This document shows positions 1 to 5,511 of a DNA stretch of 6,560 nucleotides, one piece after another. Below the pieces are notes generated by a model. It ran no database searches. It saw nothing but the letters and a program-made list of their open reading frames with translations, and had not been told where the DNA came from. The DNA is from Bacteroidota bacterium (lineage in GTDB: Bacteria; Bacteroidota; Bacteroidia; UKL13-3). Position numbers and translations under genes: made by a program. The stretch spans positions 1 to 6,560 of the forward strand of contig CANFSD010000100.1 of NCBI GenBank assembly GCA_947449515.1. The letters run 5' to 3'. Position 1 is the first letter of the stretch, and the number at the start of each line of letters is the position of its first letter.

Positions 1-261
1 ATTCATTTGTTTCATTAACTCAAACAAATGAGTGAACTCGTTTACAACATAAGGTTTGGTATTGATATCCATCAATTGATCAATGCGTTTGCTTTCATTG
101 TCAAACAACATAGACTTCTTAACCATGCCTAAAACCTTGGCTCCCTCTACCACAGGCAATTCTTTTACCAACCAATCTTCCATAAAAAGCATAGCAGATT
201 CTGCAGAATCCAACTTCTTCAATGGAAAAATTTCGTTCGAAATAAATTGCTTTGCAAACAT
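1..261 (-). CDS. CBS-domain protein, N-terminal part (cut by the window edge)
   Basis: The minus strand reads open from an ATG at 259-261 to the left edge, giving 87 residues with no stop, so the C-terminus is missing. Residues 11-56 look like the first half of a CBS domain: a strand-helix opening (IFPLKKLDSAESAMLFMEDW), then LPVVEG and VLGMVKKSMLF, the usual 'lives up to its pairing, then G-x-V' pattern of these modules. A second CBS-like repeat seems to begin near residue 70 (KPYVVNEFTHLFELMKQM). CBS pairs usually bind adenosyl ligands and act as regulatory or stand-alone sensors; the ligand here cannot be told. The start lies 1 bp after the stop of the alpha/beta hydrolase, so the two genes are probably co-transcribed and translationally coupled. 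No Shine-Dalgarno sequence is seen. From memory, small CBS proteins of this sort often precede NAD kinase in Bacteroidota, but that region is outside the window. Family assignment is fairly sure; function is unknown. Confidence 0.75.
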   Translation of the reverse strand, partial: MFAKQFISNEIFPLKKLDSAESAMLFMEDWLVKELPVVEGAKVLGMVKKSMLFDNESKRIDQLMDINTKPYVVNEFTHLFELMKQMN

Positions 262-262
262 C

Positions 263-1027
263 TTATGAAGGGATGTGTTTTTTATAAAACTGATCGGCCA
301 AAATATTGAATGCGGTAGGCTGCTCCATCATTGGTGCATGTCCGCATTTGTCTATATAATGTTTTTCTGAATTTGGAAACAGTTCATGAAACTCCTCACA
401 AACCTCTGGCGGGGTAATGGTATCTTGGTTCCCCCATATTAAACAAACAGGCATTTTAAAATTAGGAATATCCTTACGCATATTATGCCTTATAGCCGAT
501 TTAGCCATCGTTAATATCCTCAAAAGTTTCCCCTTATCCTGAATGGTTTCATATACCTCCTCCACCAATTCATCAGTGGTTGAAGCCGGATCATAAAAAG
601 TTAAGCTGATCCTATCTCTCAAATATTGTTTATCGCCCTTACGCGGATAACTGGCCCCAAAAGCATTTTCGTACAAGCCTGAACTACCTGTTAATAGAAG
701 TGTTTCAACCTTACTTGGGTATTTTTTAATATAAACCAAAGCTACGTGCCCTCCCAAAGAATTACCTAAGATATGTACCTTCTTAAACTCCTTGAATTCT
801 ATAAAATCATGGATAAAATTAGCAAGTCCTTCTACACTTAACTTCAAAATATTCATTTCAAAGATGGGCATCAATGGAATTACCACTCGGTAATTTTTGC
901 TAAAATGCTTCAGAACATCGTTCCAATTGCTTAATGCACCGAATAATCCATGCAGAAGAAGAAGCACCTCACCTTCGCCCTGGTCGATATAATTGTATTT
1001 CCCTTCTTTGTGAATTTGATAATCCAT
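263..1027 (-). CDS. alpha/beta-fold hydrolase
   Basis: A 254-residue protein, usual for a single-domain alpha/beta hydrolase. The catalytic parts can be seen in order: the oxyanion-hole strand LLLLHGLFG (residues 22-30, HG at 26-27), the nucleophile elbow GNSLGG (88-93, Ser90), the acid in IWGNQDTITPP (Asp202) and the general base in CGHAPMMEQP (His230). A lid region lies at about 118-185. There is no signal peptide or membrane segment, so it is probably cytoplasmic. One difference from typical relatives is that the usual 'PDxxGxGxS' after the third strand is replaced by PLMPIFEMN (51-59), so that Asp is absent; the catalytic triad is intact. The substrate cannot be deduced: esterase, C-C hydrolase and lipase-like activities all occur in this fold. 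Its stop is 1 bp before the CBS gene, and a 32-bp gap with promoter-like boxes separates it from the upstream amidotransferase gene. Confidence 0.9.
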   Translation of the reverse strand: MDYQIHKEGKYNYIDQGEGEVLLLLHGLFGALSNWNDVLKHFSKNYRVVIPLMPIFEMNILKLSVEGLANFIHDFIEFKEFKKVHILGNSLGGHVALVYIKKYPSKVETLLLTGSSGLYENAFGASYPRKGDKQYLRDRISLTFYDPASTTDELVEEVYETIQDKGKLLRILTMAKSAIRHNMRKDIPNFKMPVCLIWGNQDTITPPEVCEEFHELFPNSEKHYIDKCGHAPMMEQPTAFNILADQFYKKHIPS

Positions 1028-1028
1028 T

Positions 1029-1074
1029 CAAATATAATCTTAGTCAAATATAGGCAAATTTAGATTTGGGCAAT
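1029..1074 (-). promoter_or_regulatory. candidate Bacteroidota-type promoter with tandem TATATTTG boxes
   Basis: The minus strand carries TATATTTG at 1045-1052 and again at 1029-1036, with a 16-bp period. Both match the Bacteroidota -7 consensus TAnnTTTG. The first copy is correctly placed to start transcription about 10-15 nt before the hydrolase ATG; it has an ATTG 18 bp upstream (1071-1074), a weak match to the -33 TTTG element. The second copy ends 1 nt before the ATG and could not serve a leadered transcript. An AT-rich gap makes chance matches likely, so this is a suggestion only. Confidence 0.3.
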
Positions 1075-1638
1075 TTTTTTTGCCATTTCTACAAAGTTTT
1101 TTAACATCCTTAGCCCATGTTTTGTTTCACAACTTTCCGGATGAAACTGCAAGCCCCAAATGGGTAATTGAAAATGAGCTAAACCCATTATCTCCTCACC
1201 ACTGTAGCAAATGGCCTCCAATTCTTCAGGTAAGTTTTTGAGTATAAGGGAGTGATACCGGGTGGCCTCAAAATTTTCTGGCACACCATCAAACAAAGAA
1301 TTATTACTATGGCTATGCAAATCTACCTTTCCATGCCTTGGCTTTTCTGCCTTTTCAAGCTTGGCACCAAAATGCATTCCAATAGCCTGGTGCCCCAAAC
1401 AAACTCCCAAAATCGGCAATTTTCCAATAAAGTTTGGCAATACCTGCATCAGAAAACCTGCTTCTAAGGGAGTTTCAGGTCCAGGTGAAATAACCAAAGC
1501 ATCAAAGTTTTTAGGATTTACTTCTAATAAAATAGGTTCATCGTTCCGGCAAACTACGCAATCAACCTCGCACTGCTGGAGGTAATCTGCCAACATATGC
1601 GTAAAAGAATCATAATTATCTATAAGCAATATGTTCAT
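1060..1638 (-). CDS. pabA: aminodeoxychorismate/anthranilate synthase component II (glutamine amidotransferase)
   Basis: A 192-residue class I glutamine amidotransferase of the TrpG/PabA family, usual in length. It hydrolyses glutamine and passes ammonia to a chorismate-using partner, making 4-amino-4-deoxychorismate (folate branch) or anthranilate (tryptophan branch) in the cytoplasm. Visible motifs: the opening ILLIDNYDSFTHMLADYL (3-20), the oxyanion region ISPGPETPLEAG (50-61), the nucleophile elbow GVCLGHQAIG (78-87, Cys80), RYHSLIL (127-133) and the triad end LQFHPES (His166, Glu168). The synthase component I (PabB or TrpE) is not in the window, and no trp genes are nearby, which favours PabA or a shared subunit over a dedicated TrpG; sequence alone does not settle this. 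The start ATG overlaps the stop of the upstream glycosyltransferase gene as ATGA (4 nt), pointing to translational coupling. Family is near certain, pathway less so. Confidence 0.93.
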   Translation of the reverse strand: MNILLIDNYDSFTHMLADYLQQCEVDCVVCRNDEPILLEVNPKNFDALVISPGPETPLEAGFLMQVLPNFIGKLPILGVCLGHQAIGMHFGAKLEKAEKPRHGKVDLHSHSNNSLFDGVPENFEATRYHSLILKNLPEELEAICYSGEEIMGLAHFQLPIWGLQFHPESCETKHGLRMLKNFVEMAKKIAQI

Positions 1639-2792
1639 TTTGCAATTTTATTGAAAGCCAACATTACATCATCCACATTAATTTCATCAATAGAAAAAGG
1701 AGAGCTGTATTTTGTTTCTAGTATAAGCTTTTCCTCATCTTGCAACAATGTATAAAACCCTTTTGGGTAAAGGGTTTCCATATTTTCACAAGTGTTTTTT
1801 GGATAAGGTGCAAATCTACCATAATGCCTACCACTTAATAAACAAATGCAAGGTGTAGCGGTGGCCGCAGCAATATGAAAAGCGCTCGAATCATTGGTAA
1901 GTAAACATTTGGCATTGGCAATAAATTGAAGCAAACCTGGCAAATCGGTTTTACCGCAATGGTTATAAATTTCACTTATCCCATTTGAATGCGCAATTAT
2001 TTCTTCACCCAATAAAATGTCGGCTTTAGACCCGCAGATAAAAATTGGGGTATTATTTTCTTTTCTAAAGGCGCGCACCCATTCGCCAAAGTTTTGGGTC
2101 GACCATTGTTTTATTTTTTCTCCTGCGCCTGGGAACAACACTATGTATTCTGCAGAAGCAACTTTGTCCAATGAAATAACGGGTTTCTGAAGTTGAATAG
2201 TTTCGTTTAAAACCTTTTCAAAAAAAATTTTATTGCGTGTGAACTCAAATATGGGCTGCGTATTTTCACTCACTAATTGGGTAAACCAGGTATCAGAAAT
2301 CATTTTAAGCAATCCAATATCATTGGCGCTATCGCCCTTTGAAGCAATTTTATTGGGTGCGGCGCTGGCCCTAACTATACTATCTCCCCATAAAAATTCA
2401 CGACTAAAGTTTGGTTGAAGGGTGGTTTCAAATCCTTTGTTATGAATTTGGCTTAACAGCTCTTTGCGGTATTTAAAATCGGAGGCAAATTTTTTCTTAT
2501 TGATCCAAATAAATTCATCTACCCATGCTGCATCTAATTCAAGTGCCAGGTCTTTCCAAATTTCGTTCCCAACCAAGGTTATTTTATGATCCTTGTATTT
2601 AGCAGATTGGCGTGTTAGTGCTAAAAAATTGCGAAAGAAAATATAATCTCCTATGGCCTCTACTTTTACCAATAGCAAGGTTTTGGTTCGAACCGAAACC
2701 TTTTTACGCAATAAAAAACTATCACGCAAGGCACAAACCATGCATAAATAAAAATGTCTAAATCTGAATAAACGGCGCCAATTCATTTGCAT
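1635..2792 (-). CDS. glycosyltransferase family 9 (heptosyltransferase-like)
   Basis: A 385-residue protein of the GT9 (ADP-heptose:LPS heptosyltransferase) family, a two-domain GT-B fold. Signs: the N-terminal LLLVKVEAIGDYIFFRNFL (39-57) with the K-x-x-x-x-GD pattern, the second-domain opening VLFPGAGEKIKQWS (218-231), the GKTDLPGLLQFI helix (280-291) and the nucleotide-sugar motif TNDSSAFHIAAA (299-310), close to the family's NDSGxxHxAAA. GT9 members usually add heptose or a similar sugar to lipid A core or another surface glycan at the inner face of the membrane. The acceptor and sugar here cannot be told. Start choice: the frame can open at TTG 2795, ATG 2792 or ATG 2786. I take ATG 2792 because TTG starts are rare and no Shine-Dalgarno sequence helps. 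Basic and aromatic residues in the first 40 positions (several Arg, Phe, Tyr) may help membrane contact. Its stop overlaps the pabA start. Confidence 0.88.
   Translation of the reverse strand: MQMNWRRLFRFRHFYLCMVCALRDSFLLRKKVSVRTKTLLLVKVEAIGDYIFFRNFLALTRQSAKYKDHKITLVGNEIWKDLALELDAAWVDEFIWINKKKFASDFKYRKELLSQIHNKGFETTLQPNFSREFLWGDSIVRASAAPNKIASKGDSANDIGLLKMISDTWFTQLVSENTQPIFEFTRNKIFFEKVLNETIQLQKPVISLDKVASAEYIVLFPGAGEKIKQWSTQNFGEWVRAFRKENNTPIFICGSKADILLGEEIIAHSNGISEIYNHCGKTDLPGLLQFIANAKCLLTNDSSAFHIAAATATPCICLLSGRHYGRFAPYPKNTCENMETLYPKGFYTLLQDEEKLILETKYSSPFSIDEINVDDVMLAFNKIAK
1755..1777 (-). repeat. perfect 9-bp inverted repeat inside the glycosyltransferase gene
   Basis: AAACCCTTT (1755-1763) and AAAGGGTTT (1769-1777) are exact reverse complements around a 5-nt loop. 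In the minus-strand transcript this would fold as a tight hairpin within the codons for roughly ETLYPKGFYT near the 3' end of the GT9 gene, some 120 nt before the pabA start. No T-tract follows beyond TTTTATA, so it is not a convincing terminator. It may be chance, driven by codon use. Confidence 0.5.
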
Positions 2793-2821
2793 CAAAGAAA
2801 ATGAATTTATGCGAACTAGTC

Positions 2822-2863
2822 CAATATTAATGACAATCTTTCATTTCAGATTGTTCAATATTG
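2822..2863 (-). other. two-part stem-loop across the end of the SafE-like gene
   Basis: Nested inverted repeats are present: an outer pair CAATATT (2822-2828) with AATATTG (2857-2863), and an inner pair ACAATCT (2833-2839) with AGATTGT (2848-2854) around an 8-nt loop. In the minus-strand RNA this gives 14 base pairs with a small asymmetric internal loop, and it contains the TAA stop of the SafE-like gene (2827-2829). It could be a 3'-end protecting structure or a weak terminator between the cco genes and the glycosyltransferase gene. It is AU-rich and no U-tract follows, so intrinsic termination is doubtful. Confidence 0.4.
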
Positions 2864-3516
2864 ATTTTTGGACTCAAATAAGGTATGCCTAAATTTAGGC
2901 CACGAACTATAAATAAAACTGCAATAAGAATAGCAAATACAGGACTCAGCTTGTTAATTTTACCCCTCACTTTTATAGATAAAAATTGCCCCAATATGGA
3001 AACTCCATACATCAAGGGAAGGGTTCCTAAACCAAACAATATCATAAACAGAGCGCCCTCCATTGCATTTTGGGTGGCACTTGCACCTAGCACAGCAATG
3101 TAAACAAAGCCACAAGGAAGCAATCCATTTAATAGGCCAATGAAGAGTAAGGCAAACAAAGATTTAGATTGAAACAGCTTTTGAACAAGTTTGGAAGACA
3201 ATAGAGAAAAGGGATTAAACGAAAGGGCGCCAACTTTTAAATAACTGAGCGAAACGCTTAAAAGAATAACTACACCGATGCCAATACTCAAACCCTGCTG
3301 TATGCCTGCCAATTTTATACCTAGCCCAAAGCTGCCCGATACAAAACCCAACAAAGCATAACTTATTATTCTGCCAAAATTATAAAGGAATCGCCCAAGA
3401 AAGAACGCAATACCTTCCTGCTTTTTACCGGGCAGGGCAAAGGCAATAGGACCGCACATTCCTGCGCAATGAAAACTACCAATTAAACCAGTTAAAAAAG
3501 CAGTAAGAAAAAGCAT
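2827..3516 (-). CDS. sulfite exporter TauE/SafE (UreH/DsbD-like) family membrane protein of the cco cluster
   Basis: A 229-residue, very hydrophobic protein with about six membrane segments (roughly 1-28, 36-60, 68-93, 118-147, 152-178, 190-212). The first segment holds FHCAGMCGP (His16, Cys17, Met20, Cys21) and the middle holds LLPCGFVY (Cys135). These are hallmarks of the UreH/DsbD-type transmembrane family annotated as 'sulfite exporter TauE/SafE'. Despite that label, sulfite export is unlikely to be its job: members beside ccoG and ccoH are taken to act in copper or thiol handling during cbb3 oxidase assembly. This is inference from the metal-ligand-like Cys/His/Met residues and location. 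The tail ends Met225-x-x-Cys228-His229, another possible metal site. The start ATG overlaps the ccoH stop by 1 nt (TAATG), so the genes are coupled. Family is confident, precise function open. Confidence 0.85.
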   Translation of the reverse strand: MLFLTAFLTGLIGSFHCAGMCGPIAFALPGKKQEGIAFFLGRFLYNFGRIISYALLGFVSGSFGLGIKLAGIQQGLSIGIGVVILLSVSLSYLKVGALSFNPFSLLSSKLVQKLFQSKSLFALLFIGLLNGLLPCGFVYIAVLGASATQNAMEGALFMILFGLGTLPLMYGVSILGQFLSIKVRGKINKLSPVFAILIAVLFIVRGLNLGIPYLSPKINIEQSEMKDCH

Positions 3517-3968
3517 TAGCGATCAAACTCTTTTTCTATTTTGTATTCCTTCTCCCCTACTTTCCAGGTCAAAACGGCTTTCCACTTTCCGGCACTTAAT
3601 GCTGCAACAGAATGTATCAATTGTTTACCAGACAGTATTTCGGTTTTAAATTTTTGATCCAAGGCGGGGTTTGAAGGACGATAATATTGAAGAATAGCTT
3701 CTGGAATATCACCCGGGGAGGTTTTTTCAATGATAATTGCGTTGGAGCCCATCTGAGCACCTAATTGAACTTTACCATATTGAAGGGTAATGGTGCTATC
3801 TGCACTTGCATTGTTGTCAATTTCCTTCTGGTAATTTAAGCCCTTTTCATAGTAATTATCATCCACCAAAGTAACCTCCTGCCTAGAGATTACAATTACC
3901 ATAGACACCACAAAAACCATAAAACATGCGGCAAAAAATACCAGCTTAGTTCCCCAATTAATCTTCAT
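3516..3968 (-). CDS. ccoH: CcoH/FixH, cbb3 oxidase assembly protein
   Basis: A 150-residue protein with one N-terminal membrane segment (about 8-28, after MKINWGTK) and a periplasmic domain, the usual FixH layout and size. The family signature directly after the membrane helix is clear: LVDDNYYEKGLNYQKEID (34-51). The C-terminal half is beta-rich and ends with the FixH-like GKWKAVLTWKVGEKEYKIE. CcoH is needed for assembly or stability of the cbb3 oxidase complex and contacts its subunits in the membrane; this comes from proteobacterial work, not from this sequence. The gene starts inside the end of ccoG (11-nt overlap, different frame) and ends in a 1-nt overlap with the SafE-like gene, so ccoG-ccoH-safE must share a transcript. 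A good ribosome-binding site precedes the start. Sure of the family from motif plus context. Confidence 0.92.
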   Translation of the reverse strand: MKINWGTKLVFFAACFMVFVVSMVIVISRQEVTLVDDNYYEKGLNYQKEIDNNASADSTITLQYGKVQLGAQMGSNAIIIEKTSPGDIPEAILQYYRPSNPALDQKFKTEILSGKQLIHSVAALSAGKWKAVLTWKVGEKEYKIEKEFDR

Positions 3969-5418
3969 GCTTTTCTCCTTTTTCTTTTTCCTTTAGTTCT
4001 TCTTTTTCTTTTGAGTAAACAGGACCATTAAATTTAGACTTCATTTCTTCAATTAAGGTACCATTGCTCCATACCTCTATAGTTACAGGTGTAGAAATTT
4101 TCTTAATGCTTTCGCCATCTAAAATAAGGAAAAAAGAACTTTCGCCAACACTTTCTTTTTCTACTATAATTTCTTTTCCATCCACAAATTTAATTTCCCC
4201 TTTAGGTTCAATCAACTTCAATTGAATGGGTAATTTATCAAAAGTTTTATTTACAAATTCAATACTATAAAGGTTACTAATCTTACCATTTTCTTGTGTT
4301 TGATAAAGCATTCCTGGCGTTCTAAGCATGGTTGTTTCAACCAATTTTCTTGTAATTAATAGGTACAAGAAAACACCAAAAAGCAAGGCCAAAACAACTC
4401 CATACGCACCATTCCTTAGATTCAAACCTAGTTTTTTACCTTCTACAATATTGTTTACAGAAGCAAAACGAACCAAGCCTTTTGGCTGTTCTGTTTTTTC
4501 CATTACCTCATCACATGCATCAATACATGCAGTACAATTGATACATTCTAATTGTGTTCCGTTTCTAATATCAATTCCGGTAGGACAAACACTCACACAT
4601 AATTTGCAATCAATACAAGAACCTCTGTGCGCATCTTCCTCTCCTTTTTTTACCTTACCCCTCGGTTCACCGCGAACATGATCGTAGGCAACCACCATTG
4701 AGTTTTTGTCTAACATCAATCCTTGCAAACGACCATAAGGACAAATAAACACACAAACCAATTCTCTCAAATGAGCAAATACCATGTAAAAAACAGAGGT
4801 GAAAATTAATAGAGAGGCAAATTTACCTAAGTGATCCATAGGACCATCTACCACCAATAATTTCAGCTCTTCTATACCAATTATATACCCTAGAAAGGTA
4901 TTCGCAATTAAAAAAGACAGTAAGAAAAAGATGAGGTGTTTAAGCGATCTTTTGAAAATCTTTTCAGTATTCCATTCTTGATCCATCAATCTTTTTTGTT
5001 GCTGGTAATCTCCATCTATTAAATACTCAACCTTGCGAAACAACATCTCTAAAAAGATGGTTTGCGGGCAGGCCCAACCACACCATACACGACCAAAAAG
5101 GACCGTAAACAACACAATAAACAAAATAAAGGAAAGCATGAGTAAGGCAAAAAGATTGAGGTCTTGCGGCCAAAACACCATGCCCAAAATAATAAACTTA
5201 CGCTCTAATACATTTAACAATAAGAGCGGATGACCCTTGAATTTTAGAAAAGGGCCAACAAACATCATTGCCATAAAAAACCAACTCAACCAGGTGCGGT
5301 AGTCATAAAAACGTCCTTTCGGTTTTTTAGGAAAAATCCAAAGTCTTTTACCTTCTTTATCTACGTTTGATAACTCATCGCGAAAATGATCATCATCCAA
5401 TGGTTTTGCGCTTTTCAT
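3958..5418 (-). CDS. ccoG: CcoG/FixG, polyferredoxin-like cbb3 oxidase accessory protein
   Basis: A 486-residue protein, full length for the family. Layout: cytoplasmic N-terminus with KRLWIFPKKPKGRFYDYR (24-41), membrane segments at about 43-59, 88-108, 158-180, 200-217 and 338-356, and a C-terminal Ig-like periplasmic domain (about 365-475). Cysteine motifs: WCGWACPQT (Cys113, Cys117), CVFICPYG (Cys222, Cys226), and two [4Fe-4S] clusters with the order C-x2-C-x2-C-x3-C at 268/271/274/278 and 292/295/298/302. The homologue studied in Rhodobacter reduces Cu(II) to Cu(I) for the CuB site of cbb3 oxidase; I infer the same role here. The tail (from about residue 468) is almost all Glu and Lys, and its coding end overlaps the start of ccoH. 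The ATG at 5418 has no Shine-Dalgarno sequence and sits 14 nt after the T-tract of an intrinsic terminator. Identity is very sure. Confidence 0.97.
   Translation of the reverse strand: MKSAKPLDDDHFRDELSNVDKEGKRLWIFPKKPKGRFYDYRTWLSWFFMAMMFVGPFLKFKGHPLLLLNVLERKFIILGMVFWPQDLNLFALLMLSFILFIVLFTVLFGRVWCGWACPQTIFLEMLFRKVEYLIDGDYQQQKRLMDQEWNTEKIFKRSLKHLIFFLLSFLIANTFLGYIIGIEELKLLVVDGPMDHLGKFASLLIFTSVFYMVFAHLRELVCVFICPYGRLQGLMLDKNSMVVAYDHVRGEPRGKVKKGEEDAHRGSCIDCKLCVSVCPTGIDIRNGTQLECINCTACIDACDEVMEKTEQPKGLVRFASVNNIVEGKKLGLNLRNGAYGVVLALLFGVFLYLLITRKLVETTMLRTPGMLYQTQENGKISNLYSIEFVNKTFDKLPIQLKLIEPKGEIKFVDGKEIIVEKESVGESSFFLILDGESIKKISTPVTIEVWSNGTLIEEMKSKFNGPVYSKEKEELKEKEKGEKHED
3975..3980 (-). promoter_or_regulatory. 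Shine-Dalgarno-like AAGGAG before ccoH
   Basis: The minus strand reads AAGGAG, a 6-nt spacer AAAAGC, then the ccoH ATG. This is the only strong Shine-Dalgarno match I noticed ahead of a start in the window, and it lies in the Lys/Glu-rich end of ccoG. Purine-rich GAA/AAA/GGA codons for Glu, Lys and Gly can make such a match by chance, and Bacteroidota rely little on this element. It nevertheless supports the ccoH start at 3968. Confidence 0.45.
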
Positions 5419-5432
5419 GCTTTATAATTATT

Positions 5433-5484
5433 AAAAAAAAAGAAGTTTAACAGCTGGTAAACAACAACTGTTAAACTTCCTTTT
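5433..5484 (-). terminator. strong intrinsic terminator between ccoP and ccoG
   Basis: GAAGTTTAACAG (5442-5453 on the plus strand) and CTGTTAAACTTC (5468-5479) are a perfect 12-bp inverted repeat. In minus-strand RNA the stem extends inward by U-G, U-A and G-C pairs to 15 bp with an 8-nt loop (5457-5464). It is followed at once by nine T residues (5433-5441), and AAAA lies before the hairpin (5481-5484). This is a textbook rho-independent terminator for transcription coming from ccoP, 27 nt after its stop. Orientation fits only the minus strand, since the plus strand would show a run of A after the stem start and only four T after its end. Confidence 0.85.
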
Positions 5485-5511
5485 GTGTAAAAAATCGAAA
5501 TATTCCGGATG

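Noticed and set aside
62..75. Perfect match to the FNR-type palindrome TTGAT-N4-ATCAA, tempting beside oxygen-regulated genes.
   Set aside because: It lies inside the CBS-domain coding sequence, more than 2.5 kb downstream of the cco genes, with no promoter role visible. A chance match in AT-rich coding DNA is more likely.
83..268. Plus-strand open frame of 61 codons.
   Set aside because: It lies antisense to the CBS gene, which shows recognisable protein motifs; the plus-strand translation shows none.
1252..1585. Two plus-strand open frames opposite pabA.
   Set aside because: They are shadows of a gene with an intact catalytic triad; their translations look like no family.
2793..2795. TTG as the start of the glycosyltransferase gene.
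   Set aside because: An ATG follows immediately at 2792 and another at 2786; nothing favours the rarer TTG.
4328..4681. Plus-strand open frame of 117 codons opposite ccoG.
   Set aside because: It is antisense to the iron-sulfur region of ccoG; it is Ser/Thr/Pro-rich with no motif.
4976..4990. TTGATCCATCAA, a second FNR-like palindrome inside ccoG.
   Set aside because: The spacer is 2 bp instead of 4, and it is within coding sequence.
5419..5511. Possible separate small gene or regulatory RNA between ccoP and ccoG.
   Set aside because: The gap is 93 bp and is well explained by the terminator hairpin; no open frame or other conserved element is visible.
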